Shown here piece after piece: positions 22,527 through 34,090 of a DNA stretch of 64,000 nt. This DNA is from Isoetes taiwanensis (taxonomy: Eukaryota > Streptophyta > Lycopodiopsida > Isoetales > Isoetaceae): assembly GCA_021234155.1 (NCBI GenBank), contig JAJEKV010000010.1, positions 19,257,418 to 19,321,417 of the forward strand, read 5' to 3'. The position numbers were made by a program, and so were the translations under genes. Positions within the stretch are counted from its first letter, which is position 1; each line of letters starts with the position of its first letter. The notes beneath the pieces were generated by a model. It ran no database searches. It saw only the letters and a list, made by a program, of their open reading frames with translations, and was not told the origin of the DNA.

Positions 22527-22527
22527 A
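22505..22527 (-). mobile_element. Helitron-type 5' end (third element, extends leftward)
   Basis: On the minus strand the sequence is A|TCCTATATTATCATATGG, which begins at 22527. It shares TCCTATATTAT with the 5' end at 25110. Helitrons begin with TC after a host A. The 3' end of this copy was not located. Confidence 0.45.
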
Positions 22528-22587
22528 TTAGGTGGAAACATAATGAAATTGGTTTATTACAAACCTATGCTAGTTACTAGTTACAAT

Positions 22588-22604
22588 GCCCAGCGTTGCT
22601 GGGC
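22588..22604 (-). other. Helitron 3' subterminal hairpin
   Basis: A 7-bp stem (GCCCAGC/GCTGGGC) with a 3-base loop lies 7 bases inside the terminal CTAG. Confidence 0.7.
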
Positions 22605-23008
22605 ATCATCGGTGGACCTGTAAATGCGGACCTGTAAATGTTGAGACACACACTTTCCTTTGACAAAAGACCCACAAACATGCAATTGACTAAAGATGTA
22701 GGCACCTTTGTAGATTATATCTTTATCGATTAATGTTTAGATGTTTTGATTTTACAAAGTTGTTTTTTACCTTATGGAAAACCTCAAAAAACAACGTCCA
22801 TCTTCCAAGAATAAAAAACCAAGAGTCAAATTGCTTAGATTCAACATACTTCCAAGACTATATTCCTTCAAGGATAAGGTTTCAAATATCCGTTATTTAG
22901 ATGCCTCCTCTGATATAAGATGCACACAAAAAGGCAGTTATTGAATAACATCATGTATCAAGTTGGGTCATAGACTCTATAGACTCTTTAGATAGTGCTT
23001 GCAGCTAT

Positions 23009-23192
23009 TATTCATCTTTACAAAGGAGTTAACAAAATGTTGAGAATTATTCATCTTTACAAATAATTAACAAAATGTTCAGAACTATGTATTTATGGAC
23101 TATTCATCTTTACAAAGGAGTTAACAAAATATTGAGAATTATTCATCTTTACAAAGAATTAATAAAATGTTCAGAACTATGTATTTATGGAC
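23009..23192 (+). repeat. Two tandem 92-bp repeats
   Basis: 23009-23100 and 23101-23192 both start TATTCATCTTTACAAAGGAG and end TGTATTTATGGAC, with a handful of differences. Each unit itself contains two copies of ATTCATCTTTACAAA. A separate 15-bp tandem duplication (GGTAAAATACCACCT) is near 23270-23298. Confidence 0.92.
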
Positions 23193-24615
23193 AATGCTTC
23201 TGCCATGCCAAATTGCTAAGCATTCTAACGATAGGAAAATCCTTTGAACAATAGAAGTAGTTCCTGCATGGTAAAATACCACCTGGTAAAATACCACCTG
23301 TGTAGCTAAATTATGAAATTGACTGGTTAGCTAACCAAAATAGCTTGAATAGAAAACCTTGCATGTGTTGAAGCAATTATAAATGAAATATCAAGTCTGG
23401 TTAAAAGGAAAATACTTCTGCTTCACAAATCGGAAATGCAAGAAAGCAAAATTGAATTGAGTTCAATACAATAGAGGGAAGATCCCTTACATTTCTAAGA
23501 TGTTGGAAGATTGTGGAAAATAGAGGACTTCTACAGCAGATAGCCTCCTTACATCAAATAAAAAATGTAAACCATTTCTTAGCTGGTAAGAATATTGAGA
23601 GAATCCTGACGAAGCCTCATGTATGTCTTTGCAAATAATCAGCTACACCAATTCTTGCTCAAAGACAGGGAAAAATAGCATTTTTACTGCATATATTTGG
23701 ACCTGGTTACACCTTTTTATATGTAAGCTGCAACAAAAAATCCAAAAAGGATTACCTGTAGAAGAAATGCATCCTTTCTGGCAAATTTCCACATATATTT
23801 GTTGCTGTACATGACATAAAGACGACTATTACATATTCGAATCTATATAAATATGTATTCCATTGTTTCTACAGAACGAAACAAAAGCAATCTGCTGCAA
23901 CACAGAGATAAACTGGGCAGATCTTGTTCAATCCATGCAGCACAGGGATGCATTCACATCTAGAACAATGAATCCCCATCATCTTTGTCAGCTTTTGCAT
24001 ATCTTGAATCACCCCACATCCAAGGAAGATAGCCTGGCAGCATATGTTTCATCAATTTGCCAGCTCCAACCATATTGTTATGCCAATGCAGAGTACCCGC
24101 TTCTTTACCAACAAATAATCATTTCCAGGCAGTAGAAAAGTAAACTTTTTGTCCAAATCAGACCTGAACAATATCTCAGACCACATCATGAAAGTTCAGT
24201 GCATGAGCAACACTGCCAAGCAGGCCAGAAGAGCCACCAATATTAGCTTCTGTTTACTCTTTATATGGGAATGCATATACATGACCAATTGCTGCAGGGG
24301 ACATTTCCAAGCATATGAAAAAATCTTGGATATCCCCTGGGGTTTTTAAGGTGCCCATTTTTGCAGCCAATCAGACAAAGACTCTGATATCTTCATCATC
24401 ATACCTCATCATATCTTCTTACACGTATCATATTTCGTTTTATGACTTATCCACTTCTAGTTTGGCATCTGCAATAGACACCTAGACTGTAAACCGCAAT
24501 AATGCCATTTTGAAAATGAATAAAGGAGTTTATGTTTCAAAGTTTACCTGTTACCGGAGTACTTAGAGCAGCCTGCATTTAACAGATCTGGTCATTGGCT
24601 AGGGCACGAAACATT

Positions 24616-24990
24616 CAAAGAAAAGCAGTGCTTCAAAGTCCAAAGCAATTTGTGCATGCCCTGCCCATCCGCAGTGAAGCAAGCCTTCTATTGCTAAAGA
24701 ACTTTGTCAGGCATAGGTGTCTGAGCATTTTCCAGCTTTCATTGTAAGGGGAAGTAACAATATCTTGGCTGCTATAAGACATTAAGCCTGCAAAAACAGA
24801 GTCGGCGTATTGTAGAAAATGGGTGGGTCGCAAAAACTCCCTTGCTACATCTGGAGTCGAAATTAACAATGTCAGAATGGATCCAAAACTTAAAATGGGT
24901 GGCGCAGATTCTTCCTTTCTTGCGCTTTCTGGCTTTCATAGAGCTTTCTGGCTTCTGGCTATGGCGGAAGGATCTCCTGGGCATCCAGCA
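24616..24990 (-). pseudogene. Cytochrome P450 N-terminal fragment
   Basis: P450s are haem mono-oxygenases; plant microsomal forms start with a membrane anchor, then a conserved beta-sheet and B/C helix region. The minus-strand frame reads FGSILTLLISTPDVAREFLR, then HFLQYADSVFAGLMSYSSQD and IVTSPYNESWKMLRHLCLTK, and finally FFSNRRLASLRM. This matches the plant pattern ISTPDVAREFL...YGSQDIAFAPYGxxWRxLRR...LFS..RL with the C-helix WxxxR. The haem-binding Cys region is absent. An upstream frame change near 24870 and the stop at about 24633 mark it as a broken fragment within a Helitron. Confidence 0.8.
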
Positions 24991-25110
24991 CAGAAGCGCC
25001 CCATCCTCTCTACCATTCGCCTTCTTCTCCGACCGTCAGATTCAGGGCTTGAAATCCAAACCGTCATATCTAGGGCGTGATGGAACACCGTAAAACATTA
25101 TAATATAGGA

Positions 25111-25140
25111 CTAGTAAACGTGTGCCCGGCGTTGCCGGGC
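25111..25140 (-). other. Helitron 3' terminus: hairpin plus CTAG
   Basis: A 7-bp GC stem with a 3-base loop, nine bases, then CTAG. The next minus-strand base (T, at 25110) is the first base of the neighbouring element's TCC start. Confidence 0.85.
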
Positions 25141-26355
25141 TAATGTCCTGGGCATGTGCTTTTTCTTGGCCTTTAAAACCCTAGTAAATATGTGCCCCAA
25201 ACATCTATATGTTCAATTTTGACGTTATTTGCTTTTGTAAAAAAATTTGTTATTGAAATAATATAATCTTTGCGTTCATGGATTTCAATAGAGAAAACAA
25301 TGTTTATAAGGAATGTAGGAGATAGTTTAATCTACCATTGAAGACAGGAAATCTGGAAAGACAAATCCAAAATTGATGTTAAAAATGTCACTCTTAGAAG
25401 TAGTTAAGTACATCAATAAGAAATAAGCACAAAAAATATATAAAACACAAAATATTGTCTTGGCTCATTGATATTTTAGTTCACGATGGAACTCTAAATA
25501 TACATCTCCACATGGCGCACATCACCAAGGGCCTAATGTTGTACTTCGTTGGATGCTCACGTGATATATTCACTTCTCCGACAGATAACATCCTAGCCGG
25601 GGTAAAAGTGAAATGTACAGGTGAGTCATTGATTCGAACTGCCCATGACTTCTCACGATTATCGAAAGCACATGAGACAACTCATCCCGAAGGTAGGCTC
25701 GCATAACGCAATCGAGATACCGTGATCGGGAAGAAATGATTTGTAGACCTAAAAGTGTTCCATTACATATTCCAATGTGTGAGTTCTTTTGCTACCAAAA
25801 CACCAATTCGCCAGTGCACGGTGTCGTTTCTCATCTGATAAAAAAAAAGACAAACAATCGAAGGTTAGTCAAAGCACTACATTACCCGATAAATAGATAT
25901 ACATGTTCTCTAGTCTCCATACCTCTCTCATAGCACATCCGCGTAAACAACGTTCCCTCGGATAAACTTGAGCAAACAGGAAGTCATCAATTAGTTGGAT
26001 AAAGCGCTCCAACTTGACAACCTCATCGGTGTTAAATATTTCATTGAGCTTTGCAATGAGCTCCTCAACTTCCACGCTTGCTACCCCACGCACATGAGCA
26101 TGGTATTTTCGTTCCCCTGTCATACCATGATCCAAGAGCGTATGACATAAGTAACACGGGAGATGTGGTAGCTCCTATCACCCTTTAGGCATTCGCGACA
26201 TGGTGACCAAGACATACCACGGGACCAAAATACGCACCATCTACATGAATGAAGATGCAAGTAAGTAAGATAAAAATAAAAGAAAGAAAGAAAGTAGAAG
26301 ATATCAATGAGAACAAAGAGAAATTAGAAGTGATTTGTAAGTATTAAACTCACAC
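25141..26355 (-). other. Helitron 3' non-coding region
   Basis: Between helicase stop and terminal hairpin. Short frames (25455-25706 plus, 25869-26135 minus) show no family. An AAAG microsatellite is near 26278-26300. Confidence 0.45.
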
Positions 26356-26853
26356 TTAGAGGAGTTCTTTGTATACTATATTTGTTGTATATCGTGATCT
26401 GTCGACATCTCTTGAAGCATCTCCATCCTTCGATAGAATGAGTACCTTTATACCCTGGATTCCTTGAGCTCTCGAGAGTGCCACATAGAGTTGTCCGGAT
26501 GAATAATTGGATTTGGCAAATACAAACCCACCATTTTCATTGTTTGGCCTTGGGACTTGTTGATTGTCATACCAAAAGTCGGACTTAATGGAAACCGTAT
26601 ATGCGCAAAACCTGAAATGGGAGTTCTCGCATTATTGGGCACCAAAGGTATTCTAAATATGAACACTGCTTCCAATATTCTTTCCAGTGACAATCTCGGC
26701 ATCTATAGCGCGTCTTCCCAATGAACGTATAATGAGGCGAGTGCCATTGTAGAGTCCCTTACGTGTAGAAACAGACCTCAATAACATGACAATCATGCCA
26801 ACCTTCAAAGTTAATTGATGAGGAGGCATCCCACTCGGAGTTTGTGCATTCAA
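26356..26853 (-). pseudogene. Helitron PIF1 helicase, C-terminal part
   Basis: Blocks KVGMIVMLLRSVSTRKGLYN and GTRLI (26810-26740) are followed by PLSPTFGMTINKSQGQTMK (26590-26540), helicase motifs near the C-terminus. A one-base shift near 26490 then restores LYVALSRAQGIQGIKVL, ending at TAA 26358-26356. The stretch between this part and the main helicase frame (26853-27054) is degenerate. Confidence 0.9.
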
Positions 26854-27053
26854 AAATTGATAGGATAGACCGTGTCATTCTCATTATGTACTCGACAAGA
26901 CAGAATAATCAATAGGTGCAGCAGCAACCACTCTCATCATCCTCTTGTTTACTTCATCAACATCATCATTCGGCGTAAAGTATACCCCTTTGCACCCAAT
27001 AGGACACACTTCCATAATTCGTTGAAACATCGTGGAATGTCACGGCTAGCAAG

Positions 27054-27950
27054 TCATTTAAGTCTTGGGACTTCACACAAATCTCTTTCCCGAAGGCGTA
27101 TCACATCCGATCCAATATTGGAAAACGTGGTCTCAAGTCCATCTCCAACTCGTAAAAGATACTCGCAAACGCTTTTTTGCTCTTCCGCGTCTCTTCCCAC
27201 ACTGTTCATGACTCGCATATTTACGTTAAGCTTATGTTCCTCGACATGATCCCATATGTAAGAGCATTTCAAGGAAGCATGCACAATTTGGGGGCGATTT
27301 CCTCGTGGAACCACAAGTGGAAGCTGGCGAAAATCTCCTCCCAAAACAACAATGAGTCCCCCAAATAATTTGTCACATGACATCACGTCACGGAGTGTTC
27401 TATCCAGTGCTTCATAAACATATTTATGCATCATTGGGGCCTCATCCCATATAATCATGCGAGTCGCTCTTATCAATTTTGCCAACTCCGACTGCTTTGG
27501 AATATTGCACGTTGACGTCTCATCTATGTTTATCGGTATCTTGAACCTTGAATGTGCAGTGCGCCCACCCTTCAATAAGGTGGATGCAATTCCTGAAGAC
27601 GCAACCGCCAGTGCAATGAAACCTTTGGCACGAACATAAGACAACATGGTGTTAAAAAGAAAACTCTTTCCCGAGCCGCCTGCACCATGAACGAAAAACA
27701 CCCGTCCTTTTTCTAACATCACATGCTCATCGATCACACGGTCGAAGACAACACGTTGGTCGTGATATAAGCGGTCCACAGCTTCTTGCACCTCTACCAT
27801 ATCTTCTTGAAACACCTCATCCCGAAATATCATATATGGATCTATTGCACGCTCAGGAAGAATGAAATCAAACTCCCTTAAGGATCGCCTCGACGAGTTC
27901 ATATGATCTTCAATGTCTAGAAGTGCCATGTCAAATAATTGATCGCACAT
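27054..27950 (-). pseudogene. Helitron PIF1-like helicase core
   Basis: A 298-codon frame carries Walker A GAGGSGKS, ASSGIAS (motif Ia), RMIIWDEAPM (Walker B) and LGGDFRQ (motif III), in the order of SF1B PIF1 helicases. In Helitrons this domain is fused to Rep and drives strand displacement during rolling-circle transposition. Here it is cut from the Rep frames by stops at about 27951 and from its own C-terminus at 27054. These catalytic motifs look intact, so decay is by frame breaks rather than motif loss. Confidence 0.95.
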
Positions 27951-28069
27951 ATTTACACTTTGATCTTACGCAACCCTTTTCATTGCCTCATGCAAGAAGT
28001 CATCGATCATAGAAAGCTTGACTTCTTCCCACGGTTGTAGTGGATTCGATGGTTCACAATTTATAAGGA

Positions 28070-28798
28070 TCATGGCTTAACATGTGCCGCAATTGTGGTG
28101 GCATGCCCCATCTGCCGCTTCTTGAAGAGACTCAAGCCATTCTCGTGGTCATCAACGAAGCAACCCACGCATTTAATGCAAGCTTCTTTATATGTTGCAC
28201 ACAACTCCCCGTCAAAAGAGCGTAAATCTTCAAAACTAATTGCACCTGTCACGCGGGTCAACAGGAGTCGTAAATAGTATCGCTCTCCTTCTGAAGGATT
28301 AACAAAGTACATGCGTCCAATAGTGGGAAACTTCTGGGTATTCTCTCTGACCTTCCATTTTCGACTGGGTTGATCGTAGGTAAATTTTTTAGGAAAATCA
28401 TGATAGAGCAATTGAGTAGCCTCTCTAGCCTCTCTACCCCCAGATGCATTTATCTCGAAAAATGCTGTCAATGTTGTTCCGTTATTCTTGCTTCTTATAC
28501 TGTCTATGCTCATACCTTCTCGATAGTATACATCTTGTTGCATTGGGAGATGCACAGCCAATCTAGTGACATGAGGAAATTGTTGTTGTATTTCATATGA
28601 GAGTATTCTCCATGATGCCTCAGAAGCTGAGAAATAGCGTGCATTCAAGTATTGCTCAACCTCATCATGGTTTACGGTGGGCCTGCTGCTAGTAGATGCA
28701 CCATCACTCGCTGCTTCTAAGTTCACATTGATCATATCAGGCCCTTTGTAGACATATTTGTAGAGATATTTAACGGCCTTTTTACGGCAAAGACACAC
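28070..28798 (-). pseudogene. Helitron Rep C-terminal half and linker
   Basis: The frame opens with AVKYLYKYVYKGPD, the Rep block that carries the nicking tyrosines. It continues with the conserved linker (EVEQYLNARYFSASEASWRI, FTYDQPSRKWKVR, ERYYLRLLLTRVTGAISFED). A stop and frame change at about 28800-28915 separates it from the HUH half. Confidence 0.93.
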
Positions 28799-28915
28799 CT
28801 CAACATTGATATGGCACTTGAAATAACGATGTCACCCACGGATTATATGGCACAACCCATCGTTATCTAAATCTATATCCCCTTTTTTTCACCTTTCGCC
28901 ATCATCCCTTCTTGA

Positions 28916-29641
28916 TTACAACGGATATCCGTCAACAACTGTCGTCTCATCTGAAAATGCACGTGGATAATGTTTTGTACACTTACCTTCTTGCATGCAC
29001 GGACTATTCGGATATCCAGTACCACATGGCCCATGCATCATATTACGGGTGACTACCTCATACAATTCAGGATATAGATCTTTGTCTGGTATTTCAGCAC
29101 AAATTATTTGATCAATCTCTTCGGCTGTGAAGGGCTTGTCTTCCTGATCCAACATAGTCAACAAATGTACATGTGGCAAGCCTCTCTTCTGAAACTCAAT
29201 GACATAGACTTTTGCAATTATGCGGCCGAATATACCACGATTAGTTATCAGATCTATCAGCTCCTTTACCTTCATATGGAATACTCTAGCCACTAACTCT
29301 GGCCGATCACTTGGTGATTGACCATACAATAATTCCCTCCTAATCTCTTCCCAATTTGCATTGGCAGTCATGGTTATAAAGAGGTCCGGCCTGCCATGTT
29401 CGCGAACAATAGACATAGCATCCTGATATCGTTGGGTCATGTATCTCGGACCTCCCGTATGTGAGGATGGTAACACAACTTTTCGGCCAATAGCGTTTGC
29501 ATCGTCTCCTTCAAAGTCCATAATGCCCTGTAACATGTCTTTTCGAATGGTGTGTTGATTCAACACTATGAATTGCAGTCTTTCTTGCTCCATCTTCGCA
29601 AACATATCACAAATGTATTCTTGAAACAATCGGCCAGCCAT
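28916..29641 (-). pseudogene. Helitron Rep, HUH-containing half
   Basis: A Helitron_like_N type frame: GRLFQEYICDMFAKMEQERL, the RPDLFITMTANANWEEI block and EFQKRGLPHVHLL with the metal-binding HVH motif. It ends in a Cys/His-containing stretch (GPCGTGYPNSPCM, KCTKHYPR). The domain nicks and ligates single-stranded ends. It is preserved apart from frame breaks at both ends. Confidence 0.95.
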
Positions 29642-29945
29642 GTGAAGGGGAGATGCATGCCCTTGACGGCGTGGAATGTGATGATATATCGTAGTACTCC
29701 ATAATAGTTACTTTGCGCCTATCCGTCCATGAGGTATTTTAAGATGCCATCCATCCGTACCATAGGGAAGTAAAGCACAAAGTGCAATGGATCATAATGT
29801 TGAGTGATATGCATCTATAAACCTCACGCCACCATCTTTAGAGTGTATAATAATGTCCCCTCGACCATCTTGGGCTTATCATCGATGTGCATTAAGACAG
29901 CCACCTCATTCACGGTTGGAGCATTATATTGCCTCCTCACGGGAT

Positions 29946-30729
29946 TTACGCACATTGCAAGAAGGTATACGCAAAACGGATATCCATGGTTGGATGGACG
30001 CGATAATCTGTCTTTGCGCTCAAGAATATGCTAACAAATGGATTGTACTCTGTCATAAGGGCCTGCAACTGCACTACTATTTCTTGCCTCAATCCATCGA
30101 AAATGGACATCCTGCATTCAACTTGCATGTCCTCGCCGTCCATGATGTATATCTGTGCAAATTTTGCATGCTCTTGATGCCCTTGCGGTGGCAATAATGT
30201 TCCCATCTTATGGCACATGCGGCCATTGACCCTAAAAGTATAAGCTCCACCAATAGCATTTGCCAACGCCTCATCAATTTTCACCCCCACTGAGGCAAAC
30301 GAAAAGATATTATTGTACTTTCTAATGTTTGTGCGAAAGTGATCTACCGATTGCATTTCAACCTCGATCACAGGGCGCTCTGGCTCTGCTAGTGCAACTT
30401 GTGGCATTGAGGCCGAGGCACAACATGTTTGACGTCTGGCCCTCCATTGCAACAACACCAGATGAATGCCCAGCACACCCTATCTCTCTGACATCCATGC
30501 TATGTGCTAGTTTCAAAGCTCTACTCTTTGCAACTCGTTTGCGTGCCAGTCGTCTCTTTCTAGCAGACTTAGTTTCATTGATGGGCGTCATGTATGAGGG
30601 GTTGTTGGCCACAGCAGGTGGTGTTTTTTGATTGGACTTCCCCATATAAATCCTGGCATGTCGCAATCTATACAATTTAGATGCTTTCAAGGAGCCCCAT
30701 ATCGGATATTTGGCATGCATTCTAAGCAT
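29946..30729 (-). pseudogene. Helitron protein N-terminal region
   Basis: Two overlapping frames (30729-30358 and 30476-29946). The second carries FRTNIRKYNNIFSFASVGVK, GGAYTFRVNGRMCHKMGTLL and FAQIYIMDGED, the conserved N-terminal part of plant Helitron proteins. The first has a basic stretch (KRRLARKRVAKSRALK). 29642-29945 is a frame-shifted bridge that still shows RDIIVH-like and YYDISSHS-like scraps. Confidence 0.85.
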
Positions 30730-31681
30730 ACGCCTATTAACTAAGACCTAAGCATACATCAATCAAGCAACCTAAGATGGGAATTAGGACTCACCACGAC
30801 AATCTAAGATTTTATCGCCCCATCCAAGTCGCAAGAGTAGAAGTGTGGTAAGATTTTGTCCCTTCCTCAAAGTGCAAGTGCGATGTATCCCCTATAAACG
30901 TCAGAGCAGAAAAGAATACATTAAATATTATCATATATCCAAAACACAATGCTAAGCCTAAGCACATGCCAAAACAACATGAAGACAAAGTATCTTAAAG
31001 TGCTTTTGGGTTTATGGCTAAGTTGCATTATTGAGCAATTAAGTTGAATTTGTGTAAAACAAATTGAAACTTTAAGGTGGGCTTTTATTTTAAGAATGCT
31101 TAAACTTAGGCATTCATGCACATTACATATCCAATCCATGTTGCATAACGTATTCCATGAATAACGTAGCTTCCATAGCCTCCACAAACTTATGGACTCT
31201 CACAAAACCGCGTTTGCGAAAGCTGGCATACATTTGTCTGGCAAAATTTTCAATATCTAGCTCAAGTATGCATCAAGATCATCGTCATCATCAAATCGTG
31301 GCAAGGCATGTCCATCTCTAAAGAATTGTGCCACAAGTTTTGGGTAAGAATCCCATGGAACATTCACCACCACCATCTGCATTATGGAAATGATATTTTA
31401 AGTCAATTCATTTTTTGTATTGTGAGTTAAAGTTTGGCATTTCATGCTTATGTTAATGTGGTGCATTTGATTCAAATTTTATGCTAGTGGACACTAAGTT
31501 TATTTTAACCACAATAATACAACAATAAATGCATGTGATGTTAAATTGTGTTTGTTGTTCAACTATATTTGGGGGCTCAACTATCTAATAAATAGAAATC
31601 TAAGAAATACACAACCTTATTCATTGAACCTTTATTGTTTAACCTTTAGTTAATATATTGTTGAACCTTTAGTTCAATAGA
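30730..31681 (-). other. Helitron 5' non-coding region
   Basis: AT-rich, no frame of note. TAAAGGTT-type words recur near 31600-31700 next to the candidate 5' end. Confidence 0.4.
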
Positions 31682-33301
31682 TATCAAGTTTAACCTTTAG
31701 GGAATTCGAAAAGCAAAAACCAAACCAAAATAAGAAGGCAAAAACCAAAAGAAAACAAAAGGGCTACTAATATCTCACAAAAGGGCTACTAATATCCCCG
31801 CTATATAATCTCAAAGCGCCGGTTCTCGTGGCTATAAAATGCCCTAGTGGGGCTGCGAAGGAGGATCTAGCTTCATAATGCAGAGTATCTGTTAGTTGCC
31901 ACCACATGAGGATATTGTATTCTGTCTCCAAAACAAATAACAAACTGGAAAGGAGCAAAAACATCTAACAAATGGCAGGAGCAAAAAACCTGACCTGCAG
32001 CTATTGAAAGCACAGGACTTGGACTTGGCTCTGACTAGAAATCTTGGACTTGCCAAGATGTGCAATGACAGTGTTAATTAAATGCTTGGAGCTAAAGATC
32101 CAAGATCGGAAGAACCTTTGCAAAGTAAATGAATGGGCAACAAAGAGGACTTTTATCAAGTCAAATAGAGCCCATATGAGCTTATTTGCCATCGTCAGTG
32201 GCTAGAATCTGGAGCTTTTGACGCAAATCGCCCACCAAGTACACAAGCTCTATAGCTTAGTTGCAACAGGGGATCTTTTTGCGAAAATATCTGAAGATGT
32301 ATGAATTGATTCGAAATCTTATACTATGCATAGATGAAGCCCCATTACTTTATCAGAAGCGGAAATTGCCGCTTGAGATCGCCAAGCTTTTTCCCTCAGA
32401 ATCGAAACATATCTTCATCGTTTCATTGTCTCTTGGGACCGAATAAACAGGGAATATAAAACGTGAAGAATCTGAGATTTAAGAGCAGAAAGGGCTTCAA
32501 AAAATCTGAGAATCTAAGAACCCAGCAGAAAGGGCTTCAAAAAAAACTCGCCCGGAACAGGTTGGAGCAAGCTTTAGGTATCCAGCAGAGCTTCCAAAAT
32601 CCTAATATCACAGTTTTCTCACCCAACGGATTTTGGCGTGCAAATCACTTGGGCTTTATTCATGAGGCTTTAGTACCTTCATTACCTTGGGATTCCTTCA
32701 TTACCTTGCAGAATCCCAACTCATGGATATGGTGGCTGGATTCAGCTTTCATGTTTACAGCAGAGCTCCAAAAGATAAAGACATTTACCTTCTCACAATG
32801 AGAAATCGGGGTCAATGCTCAAATCTGTTGCTGAAAAAATGGTAGAGACGAAATGAGATGAAGCACAGATGAAAAAATGGATGAGTGAGGGTATTAGATT
32901 GCTACCTGCGCCAGCCACCAAGTGCCCAAGCTCTAAGACCTGCGCCCAAGCTCCAAGCCTGCGCCCAAGCTACTTGCGTCTCCAAGCTGTAACACCGCCT
33001 CTGGCATATGGAAACATTTATCAGGAAGGAAACCTTAGGAAGAGGCCGTTTGCAGCAGCCCATCATCAAAGCGGATCACCGCCCTGCAGATCACCGCCCA
33101 CGATTATAGCTTGCTTTCGTATCATTAATTTTATCGGCCAAAATCTCATATGATTAGGGAAAGGGGCAACGTCCGAAAATACAGGTTTTGTGGCCGGAAA
33201 TGCATTTTTTGGCAAATGTAACGCCGGAAAAAAATCAGCAAAAACCCCAAGAAACTTTTTAAGTAAGTAGATAGTAACCAAAGTAATAAAATTGAGGAAA
33301 T
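31682..33301. other. No gene recognised; short tandem repeats
   Basis: AAAAGGGCTACTAATATC occurs twice near 31757-31794. CAGAAAGGGCTTCAAAAAA occurs twice near 32483-32540, and TGCGCCCAAGCT units recur near 32940-32975. A plus-strand frame at 32463-32801 is open for 112 codons without a known signature. Confidence 0.4.
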
Positions 33302-33613
33302 TAAGGCCCTTTTTCCACGACACTCCTGTCTTATAATTATCAACATACTATTGGGCCACCTAAGCATATAAGTCAAGCTAGCTTTTCCATTGGAACTTTT
33401 AAGACATGTCACATATGAGGACCGTACAACTTTGAAGACTTATTTTCTTCCGGGGGAAACCCCCCGCCAGAAAATAAGACACGAAGACCTATCCAATCAG
33501 ATACATTCTTTACTGGAAACTTCGGATGTAGCAAAAAAAAGATGGGGCAGGAAGGATCGCCGGAACTCCATGGAATCTGAAGAGAGCGGCAGGTCGAAAT
33601 CTGGCTGAAGATT

Positions 33614-33690
33614 GGTCGAAACTGTGAGGGCAGAAGCTGTGAGGTCGAAACTGTGAGGTCGAAGCAGTGAGGGCAGAAACTGTGAGGGCA
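33614..33690 (+). repeat. Minisatellite, (GGTCGAAACTGTGA)-like units
   Basis: Alternating GGTCGAAACTGTGA and GGGCAGAAGCTGTGA variants repeat about five times inside the Harbinger-like element. Confidence 0.8.
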
Positions 33691-33971
33691 TGCCGATTTT
33701 TTTAGCACGCCACTACTGCCCTTTATCCAACAGAAGCAGGCACATTCACAGAAAAGAGTGACCGGAAGATCTTTCAAGAAAGCACATTCACAGAAGCTGG
33801 AGATCTTTCAAGAAATTGCCAAAGCATAAAGTATGTGAGTTGGAGCTGATCACCGGAAGGAGATCACCGGAAGGCCGAAGGTTCAAACGCCGAAAAGAAT
33901 GTCTGATTCCATGTCCGGAAAGGGCTGCTTCCATGTCTGATATCCGGAAAGGACTGCTTCCATGTCCCACT

Positions 33972-34090
33972 GATTTCTTCACAGAGATTCCCTCTGATTT
34001 CTTCACAGAGATTCATGTTCTTTCACAGAGATTCCCTCTGATTTCTTCACAGAGATTCGTGTTCATAGTTTTTCACAGAGATTCGTGTTC
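33972..34090 (+). repeat. Minisatellite, TTCACAGAGATTC units
   Basis: Five copies of TTCACAGAGATT alternate with CCCTCTGATTTC or CGTGTTC spacers. Confidence 0.85.

Larger units (their letters stand above)
22577..25110 (-). mobile_element. Non-autonomous Helitron with P450 fragment (2534 bp)
   Basis: Read on the minus strand it starts TCCTATATTATAATG at 25110. It ends with hairpin GCCCAGC-AAC-GCTGGGC (22604-22588), seven bases, and CTAG at 22577, followed by a host T. TC start, subterminal 3' hairpin, CTRR end and insertion before T are Helitron hallmarks. It has no Rep or helicase. It carries part of a cytochrome P450 in sense orientation, in line with the known habit of plant Helitrons of capturing gene fragments. 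Confidence 0.65.
25111..31681 (-). mobile_element. Autonomous-type Helitron, decayed (about 6.6 kb)
   Basis: Minus-strand frames give the complete RepHel order: N-terminal region, HUH Rep with HVH and a KYLYKYVYK block, then PIF1 helicase. The 3' end is well defined: hairpin GCCCGGC-AAC-GCCGGGC (25140-25124), nine bases and CTAG at 25111. The 5' end is less certain. A minus-strand A|TCTATTGAAC at 31681 fits the TC rule and leaves plus-strand T next to it, as the A/T target requires. Frameshifts in at least four places show that it is inactive. Confidence 0.85.

Noticed and set aside
23009-23192. CRISPR-like array
   Set aside because: Only two 92-bp units in direct contact, no spacers, plant context; simple tandem duplication.
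33409-33777. 122-codon minus-strand frame
   Set aside because: Runs through a minisatellite in the Harbinger-like element; repetitive composition explains its openness.
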